From an uncultured Aquimarina sp. (GTDB taxonomy: Bacteria; Bacteroidota; Bacteroidia; Flavobacteriales; Flavobacteriaceae), in assembly GCA_947489685.1 (NCBI GenBank), contig CANLEM010000003.1:496001-560000 (forward strand): 64,000 nucleotides of DNA, written 5' to 3'. Each line of letters begins with the position of its first letter. The first letter of the stretch is position 1. The notes beneath the pieces are model-generated. The model was not told where the DNA came from and ran no database searches. It saw only the letters and a list, made by a program, of their open reading frames with translations. Made by a program: the position numbers and the translations under genes. Positions 28,294 to 36,783 of the stretch are shown piece by piece.

Positions 28294-28344
28294 TGAACGA
28301 CTAGAAATAATTTAATTTCTCAGTATGTTAGATTCTACTTTGTG

Positions 28345-28932
28345 TTACTTTAAAATCGGAAAGTAAAAACGAACGTTTAGCTTATTTTTTTCTCTTTCAT
28401 CATGTATAGAAACTCCAAAATCACTAGTGTAGATGGTAGTTTTTCCAAGTAATTTTTTGTCATCGAGTGAAAAAGTAAGGATAACTTCTTTTTGTATACC
28501 TTTAATAGTTAAATTACCAATTACTTTATAAGTATTTGCTTCAAAACTAACTACTTGCTTACTTACAAAACTAATTTTCGGATGTTTCTTTTTATGAAAA
28601 AATTTCTCCCACATTAAGTGCCCGTCTCGTAAAAAATTGTTGGTATCCAGAGTGTTGACCATAGCGCTACCTTTAAAAACAGCATTATCTATATCGCTAG
28701 GATTAAAATTTATCTTAAAATCCAATCCTCCAATCGTTCCCGAGGTATCGTCTTCTATAAAATCAAATGATATTCTGGATTTTTCTTGATCAAAATCTAA
28801 CCCTTGAAAATCATTGATTAATGTATAATCTGTTGTTCGGTTATCCGCAGGGACCATATCGCTTGTAATAGACACCTGGCCAAAAACTGAAGTAACACAT
28901 AAAAATATAATCGCATTTAAAAACATCCTCAT
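28345..28932 (-). CDS. YceI family protein
   Basis: A 195-residue secreted YceI-like lipocalin-fold protein (signal peptide ending near FGQ). Typical elements: SRISFDFIEDDTSGTIGGL-like first strands, VFKGSAMVNTLDTNN, SFVSKQV and YKVIGNLTIKGIQKEVILTF. Family members bind polyprenyl or other long lipids in the periplasm. Convergent with the PKS operon, ending 51 bp from it; a link with the lipid product is possible but only by position. Confidence 0.88.
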   Translation of the reverse strand: MRMFLNAIIFLCVTSVFGQVSITSDMVPADNRTTDYTLINDFQGLDFDQEKSRISFDFIEDDTSGTIGGLDFKINFNPSDIDNAVFKGSAMVNTLDTNNFLRDGHLMWEKFFHKKKHPKISFVSKQVVSFEANTYKVIGNLTIKGIQKEVILTFSLDDKKLLGKTTIYTSDFGVSIHDEREKNKLNVRFYFPILK

Positions 28933-29186
28933 AGCAAATTTACATTAAGTATTTTTCTAAAAATAAAAAGAAACAACAATCATTCCAAGGGATTTACCTC
29001 TTTTTATACCATCAAACAACTTGTGAAAAAAAAGTTATTATACTATTGATATACAGGTTTTTAACTGTATTCTATTGTAGTTTTTGTTTATATTTTTGCG
29101 ACTATTAAAATTGCAATTTGTAATGGATAGAGTGAGATTATGCATGTAAACTCTATAAGTAAAACAAAATTATAAAAACACAGATC

Positions 29187-30278
29187 ATGAAGAAAAACGG
29201 AATATACGAGGATCAAAACTCTAATGAAACTGATGTAATCGAAGAATCATTCGAGGGTTCGGGCACTTCTATAGAATTTGACGAATTTGAAGATGCTTTA
29301 TTAGAAGAAACGGAAGAATTAGCAAGCGATTATTTAGAAGTAAGTAGTAATAACAATGGAGAGGGGCAAGATTTTGAAGATCTAGAAGTACCTTTTGAAG
29401 GAAATGAAACTACTAATGAGGGTACCCTGGCAGAAGAGGGTACATTAGAGAAAGTATCGGGTTATGATTATTCTATTGTAGAGGAGCAGGAAAGTGAAGA
29501 AGAAGATAATGAAGACCAGCTCCTTGATGCGTATTATGCAGAATTTGGAGATCCCACTGTAGCCAAAATAATGAGCAGTGAAAGTGGTAAAAAAATGATG
29601 CAAGAAGTAGTTATTGGTAAGGATGACCGTAAACAAATTAAAGGCACTACAAAATACCCGTGGCGCGCCATCTGTTCATTACGAATTAAAGCCAAAGATG
29701 GAACTAGTTGGATCGGAACAGGTTTTCTTATTGGCCCGAGAACTGTTATTACCGCTGGCCATGTAGTATATATGCACAAACATGGTGGTTGGGCAAAGAG
29801 TATCGAAGTAATTCCTGGAAGACATGGATCCAAAAAACCATACGGTTCTTGTAAAACATCTCATTTTCATTCGGTAAAGGGGTGGACAAAGAGTAAAAAG
29901 AGAAGTCATGATTATGGAGCTATTATTTTACCTAAAAATTGTAAGTATGGTAACAAAGTGGGATATTTTGGTTATGGCAACTATGGTTTCTTTGATCTTT
30001 TAGGTCTTAAGGTAAATCTTTCGGGGTACCCAGGAGATAAACCTGCAGGAACACAATGGTGGCATGCTAGAAAAATTAAAGCAGTTACCTCAAGAACCCT
30101 TGTGTATAATATTGATACTGCCGGTGGACAAAGCGGATCTCCAGTTTGGAGAATCAAAAACGGAAAACGATATGCAGTGGGGATACATACCAACGGATTT
30201 TCTTTAGGAAATTCTGCTACAAGAATTACTAAACCAGTATTTAAGAATCTTAAAAACTGGAAAAACAAGTATAAATAA
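29187..30278 (+). CDS. Trypsin-like/V8-type serine protease with acidic N-terminal region, no signal peptide
   Basis: A 363-residue protein. Residues 1-115 are extremely rich in Glu and Asp and of low complexity; residues 160-360 are a V8-like chymotrypsin fold with His192 (TAGHVV), Asp242 (HDYGAIIL) and Ser316 (GGQSGSPVW), a complete triad. No signal peptide or membrane segment is present, unusual for this family, so it is either cytosolic or exported by a non-Sec route. The acidic leader may be an inhibitory pro-region. It is followed by a terminator, then a small regulatory-like protein and a 51-residue basic peptide. Confidence 0.88.
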   Translation: MKKNGIYEDQNSNETDVIEESFEGSGTSIEFDEFEDALLEETEELASDYLEVSSNNNGEGQDFEDLEVPFEGNETTNEGTLAEEGTLEKVSGYDYSIVEEQESEEEDNEDQLLDAYYAEFGDPTVAKIMSSESGKKMMQEVVIGKDDRKQIKGTTKYPWRAICSLRIKAKDGTSWIGTGFLIGPRTVITAGHVVYMHKHGGWAKSIEVIPGRHGSKKPYGSCKTSHFHSVKGWTKSKKRSHDYGAIILPKNCKYGNKVGYFGYGNYGFFDLLGLKVNLSGYPGDKPAGTQWWHARKIKAVTSRTLVYNIDTAGGQSGSPVWRIKNGKRYAVGIHTNGFSLGNSATRITKPVFKNLKNWKNKYK

Positions 30279-30291
30279 TAAAACAGTGTCG

Positions 30292-30327
30292 AGAAAGAGT
30301 GTGTTAACGACATACTCTTTCTTTTTT
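30292..30327 (+). terminator. Intrinsic terminator after the serine protease
   Basis: A 12-bp stem AGAAAGAGTGTG / CATACTCTTTCT (one G-T pair) with loop TTAACGA, followed by a T-run. Confidence 0.85.
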
Positions 30328-30344
30328 ATAAGCATAATGTGTTC

Positions 30345-30605
30345 ATGGGGGCAGTAATCAAAGGAAAAATAATCGATCATCTATACCAGAAACCGATAGA
30401 AGAAGCTGTAATTACAATGAGTAGTTCGACAGTATCGAGATTAGTAGATATAGCTCAGGTGACTAATGAAATGGGAGATTTTATTTGGAAAGATTTAGCC
30501 CCAGGACCTTATCAAATAATCGTGGTAGCCGAAGGGTATAAAACGAAGGAACTCCAAGTAAATTTAAAATTAAATGAAGAACAAGACATCTTCATAGAAA
30601 TGTAA
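30345..30605 (+). CDS. Small carboxypeptidase-regulatory-like domain protein
   Basis: An 86-residue protein made of a single CarboxypepD-regulatory-like beta-sandwich: GAVIKGKIIDHLYQKPIEEA, VTNEMGDFIWKDLAPGPYQI, AEGYKTKELQVNL. No signal peptide is visible, whereas most Bacteroidota copies are the N-terminal plug of TonB receptors. ATG at 30345 is chosen; a GTG at 30339 is in frame two codons earlier. It lies just after the protease terminator, so it may be expressed separately or by read-through. Confidence 0.7.
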   Translation: MGAVIKGKIIDHLYQKPIEEAVITMSSSTVSRLVDIAQVTNEMGDFIWKDLAPGPYQIIVVAEGYKTKELQVNLKLNEEQDIFIEM

Positions 30606-30734
30606 GAGTATCAAATATATTTATCATAAAATAAATATAAAGTGTTACATATTAAAGGGTTAAAATTAAAAAAAGTAATAACTTAGAAAGGAAATGATAT
30701 TTCAAATGAGTTAGTAATACAAATAATTAAGGTT

Positions 30735-30890
30735 ATGAGCGACAATAACAAAGCTTCCAGAAAAAGGCGCTTCGCTGACTTTCAAACTAAGTATCGCAGA
30801 TCATCAAATTTTGGATATGGATCTAAGAGAGATCAGTTTGCTATTGCAGGAAATGGAGAACTAGTAGTACCTAAAGGAGGTAAAAAGTAA
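30735..30890 (+). CDS. Small basic protein (51 aa), unrecognised
   Basis: ATG at 30735 opens a 51-codon frame ending TAA at 30890. The peptide is strongly basic in its first half (ASRKRRFADFQTKYRRSSNF) and ends with a neutral and then basic tail (GELVVPKGGKK). Codon use looks like the neighbours and the frame is uninterrupted, but I know no family. It lies 130 bp after the carboxypeptidase-regulatory-like gene in the same direction as the acidic-leader protease. The opposite charges raise the possibility that it binds the protease leader. Confidence 0.6.
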   Translation: MSDNNKASRKRRFADFQTKYRRSSNFGYGSKRDQFAIAGNGELVVPKGGKK

Positions 30891-30915
30891 TGGATGCCAT
30901 TGTTAATTCAGATGA

Positions 30916-32127
30916 TTAGCTATGAGCATATTTATTATTTGCAGATTTTTTCAAATATATTAGAATGATAATTGATAATATACTGCAGATCAGGAAACCT
31001 ATGAATAATGGCAAGGTACTATCTTTCACAAATTTCCCTATATATGTACTAATTGGTACGGCCATAATCGTAGAAATAAAACCTGTAATAGCAGCACCAA
31101 TACCCGCTATATGACCGATAGGTTCCATTGCTAAAGCTCTTAAGTTTCCGAATAAAAAACCAATGGCAAAAAATTGCATTCCGAAGAAAACTAACAGGAT
31201 AGTAATACTTGGGTTTTGAGCATTATAAAATAAAAGTATGTAAACTAGAGAAATCACAAAATAAGAAAATAGGGATACGGTTACTAATTTTTCCATACCA
31301 TACTTCAGCACTAACGTTCCGTTTAAAAAAATAGCCGAACCAATAGATATTGCCAAAAGACCAAAAATATACGGAAACTCTTCCTTTAACTGATATTGCT
31401 GTTCAAAAATTTGCTGTGATGTGCTTAAGTACACCAGAAAAGAACCCACTACAAAACCCGAAATTAGAGTATAGCCAATTGTAGTTTTGTATTTCGACAT
31501 TTCCCGTATACCATCAATTAAAATGGTAAGTTTAAAAGGTATTCGCTTCTCTATAATAAGAGTTTCTGGTTGTCTTCTCCAAAACCAAAAAGAAACCAAA
31601 ACACTAAAGAATAGTTGTATGTAAAATATGGCTTGCCAATCGTAATGATCCAATACAAATTTACCCAAAGCTGGCGCGATTATAGGTACCAAAATAAAGA
31701 CTACGGTAATGAATGACATGATGCGGGCCATATAATCACCACTATACATATCTCTTATCATGGCTATGGCAATAGTTCGCGGGGCAGATAAACCGATACC
31801 CTGTAATATCCTTCCTAGAACCATAATTTCTAAACTCTCTGCAAAAATGCATAATAAGCTGGCAATAATAAATAGTAGAAAACCCATATATACAATAGGT
31901 TTTCGTCCTAAACTATCAGAAATGGGACCAAAAATCAATGGTCCAACTCCCAGACCTAAAAAAATCATAGTAATTAACAACTGATTGTCTGCTAATTCTC
32001 TAGTACCAATAGTAATTCCTATAATGTCTAATGCAGGAAGTAACGCATCTATGGCTAATGCCACAATTGACATCAAAGATGCCATGAGGGCAATAAATTC
32101 GAACTGAGCTAATTTCTGCTTTAACAT
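30916..32127 (-). CDS. MFS drug efflux transporter, Bcr/CflA family
   Basis: A 403-residue, 12-TM major facilitator. DGLGRKP-type motif A appears as GPISDSLGRKPIVYMG after TM2, and RILQGIGLSAPRTIAIAMIRD is the Bcr/CflA motif in TM4. The annotated start is placed at the ATG at 32127 (MLKQKLAQFEF), directly before TM1; a frame extending to 32226 would add an improbable polar leader. The expected role is proton-driven export of drugs or small metabolites. Confidence 0.88.
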   Translation of the reverse strand: MLKQKLAQFEFIALMASLMSIVALAIDALLPALDIIGITIGTRELADNQLLITMIFLGLGVGPLIFGPISDSLGRKPIVYMGFLLFIIASLLCIFAESLEIMVLGRILQGIGLSAPRTIAIAMIRDMYSGDYMARIMSFITVVFILVPIIAPALGKFVLDHYDWQAIFYIQLFFSVLVSFWFWRRQPETLIIEKRIPFKLTILIDGIREMSKYKTTIGYTLISGFVVGSFLVYLSTSQQIFEQQYQLKEEFPYIFGLLAISIGSAIFLNGTLVLKYGMEKLVTVSLFSYFVISLVYILLFYNAQNPSITILLVFFGMQFFAIGFLFGNLRALAMEPIGHIAGIGAAITGFISTIMAVPISTYIGKFVKDSTLPLFIGFLICSILSIIILIYLKKSANNKYAHS

Positions 32128-32237
32128 CCGGCAAAAGTAAGCTATTCTGTTATAGCATGATCTATTACTAATGTTATATTGTTGTAACATCGTTATATTT
32201 TTTAAAGTCCTTATCCATACAACCAATAATCAGCATC

Positions 32238-32804
32238 ATGAACAACAATCGGCTTTTGGTTTCTAAGTGGGCAACTAGGGATGTATTAGTAGTAAGCGCA
32301 CACCATAGATTAAATGTTTTAAGTATTTTATTTTCGGTATTTTTTATAAATTTCTCTATGTATTCTCAAGAAGAAACAGAAACTAATGAAGAGCCAAAGG
32401 TGACTACAAGTGGTGCTTCGTATGTAGATAAATTGAATCCCGGACAGCATTCTGTATTTACCATAAATTATAAAGTGAATTCTAATCTATTTTTTGAGGT
32501 ACGAGGGGATTTACAAGTTTATGGGTTAATGGAAGTCTTTAAAGTTCCTTTTTTGGCAAAACGATATGTGTCGGATAGGTTCTATATACTTTCTGGTGGA
32601 GAAATAGAGTTTACAAGGAATTTTTCTGGTCGTGATGCTCAACAATTTGCTCCCCAGTTAAAATTGCTCAATGGATTTGGGTATGATGTAAATTCAAATT
32701 TTACCATAGAGGCGTTGCATGATCTAAATTTTAGTGAAAATAGCAGTCTAAGCCCTTTTGCAAATCCAAACATGTTTTCGGTAAAGGGTAAATTTAAGTT
32801 TTAA
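32238..32804 (+). CDS. Hypothetical secreted protein, probable small outer-membrane barrel
   Basis: A 188-residue protein with a long polar N-terminus then a hydrophobic export segment (SILFSVFFINFSMYS), an acidic linker (EETETNEEPK), and alternating-hydrophobicity strands to a C-terminal aromatic (VKGKFKF), as in small outer-membrane beta-barrels. The export signal starts unusually late (about residue 28), so the true start could be further downstream, but no ATG fits. Function unknown. Confidence 0.6.
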   Translation: MNNNRLLVSKWATRDVLVVSAHHRLNVLSILFSVFFINFSMYSQEETETNEEPKVTTSGASYVDKLNPGQHSVFTINYKVNSNLFFEVRGDLQVYGLMEVFKVPFLAKRYVSDRFYILSGGEIEFTRNFSGRDAQQFAPQLKLLNGFGYDVNSNFTIEALHDLNFSENSSLSPFANPNMFSVKGKFKF

Positions 32805-32892
32805 TAAACAAAATTGAAATCAAAACGTTGTATATTACGGTATGAAATTTGATGTGTAATTTACTGTTTTGTAAGAGGTTAAAATATGTGAT

Positions 32893-33468
32893 ATGAAAAT
32901 TAGAGTACTTTTTTTAGGATTGGGATTATTATTACTTATAGGCTGTAATAGCTCTCAAAGTATTGTTGAACCTAGTGTAAAGAGTAAGGCTTTGGATGCT
33001 CTGGTGGCTCAAAAAGCTTTTCAGATAGATTTGGATTGGGCATACCCTTTGGCAACAGGGACTTTAAACCGTATTGCTACCAGTGGATTGTTACCACCGG
33101 GTAGTACTGCAAGTAGTATTAGTTTGATAGGTAATTCTAATTATTTTAGGATGTATGGCGATAGTATTGTCATGGATTTACCGTATTATGGAGAGCGTCA
33201 ATTAGCTGGGGATTATGATACGAGTAAAAATGGTATAAAATTTAAAGGAATACCAGAGAATTACGAAGTACAAAAGAATGAGAAAAAACAAAGCTACGAG
33301 ATCAGCTTTTTGATCAGAAACGACAGGGAGTCTAGTAGAGTTTTCGTTACATTATTTCCTGATCATATAGCCAACATTAATATAAATAGTAGCCATAGAA
33401 CTCCAATACGGTATAAAGGACAGATATTGGGTTTGACCAAAAACGCAAATATTGTTATCAAAGATTAA
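32893..33468 (+). CDS. DUF4251-type lipoprotein
   Basis: A 191-residue lipoprotein: signal peptide with LLLIGC lipobox, then a domain with the DUF4251 pattern, for example FQIDLDWAYPLATGTLNRIA, YFRMYGDSIVMDLPYYGER, and YEISFLIRN followed by RVFVTLF. The family is common in Bacteroidota and has no known function. It stands alone between the barrel protein and the NAD regulator. Confidence 0.82.
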   Translation: MKIRVLFLGLGLLLLIGCNSSQSIVEPSVKSKALDALVAQKAFQIDLDWAYPLATGTLNRIATSGLLPPGSTASSISLIGNSNYFRMYGDSIVMDLPYYGERQLAGDYDTSKNGIKFKGIPENYEVQKNEKKQSYEISFLIRNDRESSRVFVTLFPDHIANININSSHRTPIRYKGQILGLTKNANIVIKD

Positions 33469-33530
33469 GGCTTATACTAATTTTTGAGACTAAAATAATC
33501 TATCGTACTTATTTATAATTCCATATATTA

Positions 33531-33545
33531 GCGTAATTAATACGC
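33531..33545. promoter_or_regulatory. NrtR-type operator upstream of the Nudix regulator
   Basis: GCGTA-ATTAA-TACGC, a palindrome with two 5-base arms, ending 5 bp before the regulator start codon. The same arm and spacing pattern occurs twice before the nadV-like gene, which supports autoregulation. Confidence 0.75.
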
Positions 33546-33550
33546 ATAAT

Positions 33551-34225
33551 ATGCAACAATCAATCAAACTCTCAGTAGACGCCGTAGTCTTTGGGTACGA
33601 ATCAGGAACCATTTCGGTACTACTCATCAAAAGAAAATATGAACCTTTTATAGGTGAATGGGCTATCCCAGGAGGTTTTGTGTTGGATCATGAATCGCTA
33701 GAACAAGCCGTAGAGAGAGAGCTTAAAGAAGAAACCGGAATAGAAATTGACTATTTAGAACAGTTGTATACTTTTGGTAACCCCAAAAGAGATCCTCGAA
33801 GTAGGGTAGTGTCTGTTGCCTACTTTGGATTAATAAAACCTAGTACTTTTAAAATATTGGCATCTACAGATGCCGAAGAAGCGCAATGGTTCAAAATTAA
33901 CGAACTTCCATCGCTTTCATTCGATCATGATCACATTCTAGAATCGGCTATAAGTCGATTACGATCAAAAATCACTTATGAACCAATTGGTTTCGAACTA
34001 TTAGATAATAAATTTCCCTTTTCAGATTTGGAAAAATTATATACCACCTTATTGGGTAGGCCTATAGACAGACGAAATTTCAGAAAAAAAATTCTGAGTT
34101 TAAATGTGCTTGATGAACTAGATGAAAAAATCTCCAAGGGTTCGGGTCGGCCTGCAAACCTCTTTAAATTCAATCATAAAAGATACTTTGCATTAAAAAA
34201 GAAGGGCATTATTTTCGAGATATAA
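33551..34225 (+). CDS. NrtR-type Nudix transcriptional regulator of NAD metabolism
   Basis: A 224-residue protein with an N-terminal Nudix domain (about 5-135) and a C-terminal winged helix (about 155-220: FPFSDLEKLYTTLLGRPID, RRNFRKKIL, GRPANLFKF). The Nudix box is intact (GGFVLDHESLEQAVERELKE then ETGIEI), whereas many regulators of this group have lost catalysis. NrtR proteins bind ADP-ribose and release DNA. Palindromes in front of this gene and of the next one, which encodes an NAD-salvage enzyme, fit a local NAD regulon. Confidence 0.88.
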   Translation: MQQSIKLSVDAVVFGYESGTISVLLIKRKYEPFIGEWAIPGGFVLDHESLEQAVERELKEETGIEIDYLEQLYTFGNPKRDPRSRVVSVAYFGLIKPSTFKILASTDAEEAQWFKINELPSLSFDHDHILESAISRLRSKITYEPIGFELLDNKFPFSDLEKLYTTLLGRPIDRRNFRKKILSLNVLDELDEKISKGSGRPANLFKFNHKRYFALKKKGIIFEI

Positions 34226-34245
34226 AATGAGCAAAAATTACATTT

Positions 34246-34260
34246 GTGTAAAAAATACGT
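34246..34260. promoter_or_regulatory. NrtR-type operator 1 upstream of nadV
   Basis: GTGTA-AAAAA-TACGT, with flanks TTT and AAA. It matches the arms and 5-bp spacer of the operator in front of the regulator gene. Confidence 0.7.
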
Positions 34261-34298
34261 AAATATATTTGTTGACTCCATTGAATTAATATATATTT

Positions 34299-34313
34299 GT
34301 GTTATAAATACGC
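34299..34313. promoter_or_regulatory. NrtR-type operator 2 upstream of nadV
   Basis: GTGTT-ATAAA-TACGC with flanks TTT and AAA, 12 bp before the nadV start codon. Together with operator 1 it gives the shared pattern TTTGTGTNANAAATACGYAA. Confidence 0.72.
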
Positions 34314-34325
34314 AAAATAGAAGTT

Positions 34326-35780
34326 ATGAATGGATTACTACTAACAGACGGTTATAAAACAGGGCATCACCAACAATATCCTAAAGGCACACAAAAAGTA
34401 TATTCTAATTGGACTCCTCGTAGCAATACATACGCGCCTAAAGGGTGTGATAAAGTTGTTTCATTTGGTCAACAATATGTTTTTAAATGGTTACATGAGT
34501 ATTTTCAAGATAATTTCTTTTCAAAACCAAAAGAAATAGTTTGCAATGAGTTAAAAGAAGAATTATCTATGTACTTAGGTACTGATTATGATGTAACTCA
34601 TTTCGAAGAATTGCACGACTTACAATATTTACCTATAAAAGTTAAATCTTTACCTGAAGGAGTAGAGGTTCCTATTAGAGTGCCTATGGTTACTGTTGTT
34701 AATACTGATAAGAAGTTTTATTGGATTACCAATTTTCTTGAAACTATTCTGTCAACCATGCTATGGCAGCCCATGACATCCGCTTCTATTGCATTAAAAT
34801 ATAAACGAATTTTCAAAAATTGGACTCTCAAGACGGATAAAGAAAATTTAGCCTTTATTGATTTTCAGGGTCACGACTTTTCCATGCGTGGTATGGGCGG
34901 TTTACAAAGTGCAATATCTTCTGGGATGGGTCATAGCGCTGTATTTTTGGGATCTGATACCTTACCCGTGATTAGTAGTTTACGTAACTATTATAATGCT
35001 CAAGGTTTTGTAGTTGGTTCGGTAAATGCTACAGAGCACTCCGTTATGTGTGCAGGAACCAAAGATGATGAAATTGGAACTTTTAGAGAATTAATGAATA
35101 CATATCCCAGCGGTATTTTATCAGTGGTTAGTGATACTTGGGATTTATGGAAAGTACTTACTGTATACTTACCAGAATTAAAGGAAGAAATTTTATCTAG
35201 AGATGGCAAATTAGTGATACGGCCAGATAGTGGAGATCCAGTAGATATTATTTGTGGTGAAACGAAGTCTCTAGGAGGAAGAACACCAAAAGATAAAGGA
35301 GTAGTCGAATTACTTTGGGATATTTTTGGAGGAACCGTGAATGAACAAGGTTTTAAAGTATTAGACCCTCATATTGGTGCTATTTATGGTGATAGTATTA
35401 CTACAGAAAGAGCAGAAAATATTTGTCAGCGACTAAGTGATAAAGGTTTTGCAACTACCAATGTTGTTCTTGGTATCGGTTCATTTACATACCAATTTAA
35501 TACAAGAGATACATTTGGTTTTGCTATGAAAGCAACATCTGTTGTGGTCAATGGTGATCGAAGAGAAATTTTTAAAGATCCAATTACAGATAATGGTGTT
35601 AAAAAGTCTGCTAAAGGATTAATAAAAGTAGATGTAATTGAAGGTGAATATGTATTGGTAGATCAGGTAACTCCTGAACAAGAAAATGAAGGAGAATTAA
35701 AAGTTATTTATGAAGATGGTACTTTTGTTAACCCGGTTACTTTACAAGAGATTAGAGAGAGAATAAATAAACGTCTTTAA
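34326..35780 (+). CDS. nadV: Nicotinamide phosphoribosyltransferase (NAMPT/NadV-like)
   Basis: A 484-residue enzyme close in length to animal NAMPT, which joins nicotinamide and PRPP to NMN. Signature regions: LLTDGYKTGHHQQYPKGT, SNWTPRSNTY, DFSMRGMGGLQSA, FLGSDTLPVI (the Asp that favours nicotinamide), NATEHSVM (active-site His) and IRPDSGDPVDI. It begins the salvage operon, preceded by two NrtR-like palindromes, and is followed by a PRPP-synthase-like gene that may provide its co-substrate. A nicotinamide-ADP-ribose transferase is a remote alternative. Confidence 0.92.
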   Translation: MNGLLLTDGYKTGHHQQYPKGTQKVYSNWTPRSNTYAPKGCDKVVSFGQQYVFKWLHEYFQDNFFSKPKEIVCNELKEELSMYLGTDYDVTHFEELHDLQYLPIKVKSLPEGVEVPIRVPMVTVVNTDKKFYWITNFLETILSTMLWQPMTSASIALKYKRIFKNWTLKTDKENLAFIDFQGHDFSMRGMGGLQSAISSGMGHSAVFLGSDTLPVISSLRNYYNAQGFVVGSVNATEHSVMCAGTKDDEIGTFRELMNTYPSGILSVVSDTWDLWKVLTVYLPELKEEILSRDGKLVIRPDSGDPVDIICGETKSLGGRTPKDKGVVELLWDIFGGTVNEQGFKVLDPHIGAIYGDSITTERAENICQRLSDKGFATTNVVLGIGSFTYQFNTRDTFGFAMKATSVVVNGDRREIFKDPITDNGVKKSAKGLIKVDVIEGEYVLVDQVTPEQENEGELKVIYEDGTFVNPVTLQEIRERINKRL

Positions 35781-35877
35781 CTTGATTTTTATCAAAAAAC
35801 ACTAAAACCTGATGACAAAATATTGTTAGATAGAGTTGGCTTAAAAACAAGCGTATACTCATATAAAAAACTGACTA

Positions 35878-36636
35878 ATGAAATACGAGACAAAAAAATT
35901 TAAAGATGGACAAGTAACTGCTAAAATCATTGATAATGGAGATATCCATATTAAAATTAGAGGAAATAGCTACGAAGATTTGTTTAAAGCGGCCACTATA
36001 AAAGAAGCATGGGATGCAGAGAATGCAACTCATAAAAATGCCGTAGCGCAACTTACCATCTTTTGTTTAATTGGCCAACGATCAGATAGGCGGTTTAACA
36101 AAGGCGAGTCTTTTGATTTAAAGGTTATAAGTAGGTTTATCAATAGCATGCAGTTTGATAAAGTATATATATTGCACCCACATAGTTCGATAACGTTGGC
36201 TTTGATTGATAAATCTGAAAAGATTTCGCATTTTCCATTTGTAGAAAAAGCTTATCAAGCTATTGGTAACCCTGTATTGGTCAGTCCAGATGCTGGGGCG
36301 TATAAAACAACACATGAGATTGCAGAAAAATTAAATGCAGACCTTGTACCCTCAAATAAGGTGAGAATTGATGGTGCACCAGTAATAAGTATACAAGGAG
36401 ACGTAAAAAATAAACAATGTTTGATTGTAGATGATTTGGCAGATGGTGGTAGAACATTTAAATTCTTGGCCAAAGAATTAAAATCCCAAGGAGCAGCAAA
36501 AGTATTTTTGTATGTAACCCATGCACAGTTTAATTATGGTTTTGATGAACTCAAAGAGACTATAGATCATATATATTGTAGCAATAGTTATAAGGACATA
36601 AATAATCTGTTTGTGACACAGTATGATGTGGTATAG
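35878..36636 (+). CDS. PRPP-synthetase-like protein (short form)
   Basis: A 252-residue protein, clearly shorter than the roughly 310-residue housekeeping ribose-phosphate pyrophosphokinase. The C-terminal phosphoribosyltransferase-fold half carries the PRPP loop QCLIVDDLADGGRTFKFLA; the N-terminal half has FCLIGQRSDRRFNKGESFDL and VYILHPHSS, equivalent to the ATP/ribose-phosphate loops. It follows nadV by 97 bp on the same strand, so it probably supplies PRPP for nicotinamide salvage. It could instead act on ADP-ribose, as in phage NAD-rebuilding pairs; sequence alone does not decide. Confidence 0.82.
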   Translation: MKYETKKFKDGQVTAKIIDNGDIHIKIRGNSYEDLFKAATIKEAWDAENATHKNAVAQLTIFCLIGQRSDRRFNKGESFDLKVISRFINSMQFDKVYILHPHSSITLALIDKSEKISHFPFVEKAYQAIGNPVLVSPDAGAYKTTHEIAEKLNADLVPSNKVRIDGAPVISIQGDVKNKQCLIVDDLADGGRTFKFLAKELKSQGAAKVFLYVTHAQFNYGFDELKETIDHIYCSNSYKDINNLFVTQYDVV

Positions 36637-36783
36637 ATATCATTTTAAAGTTCTCATAAAAACTAAACATTAGTGCTAGGGTACTATGGTAAGGGTGTAT
36701 ATAAAAAGAATAAAACATCTAAAAAATTACTATTGCAACAATTATACTAGAAGTAGTAGCTATCTTTGCTCAAAAAAAACTTT

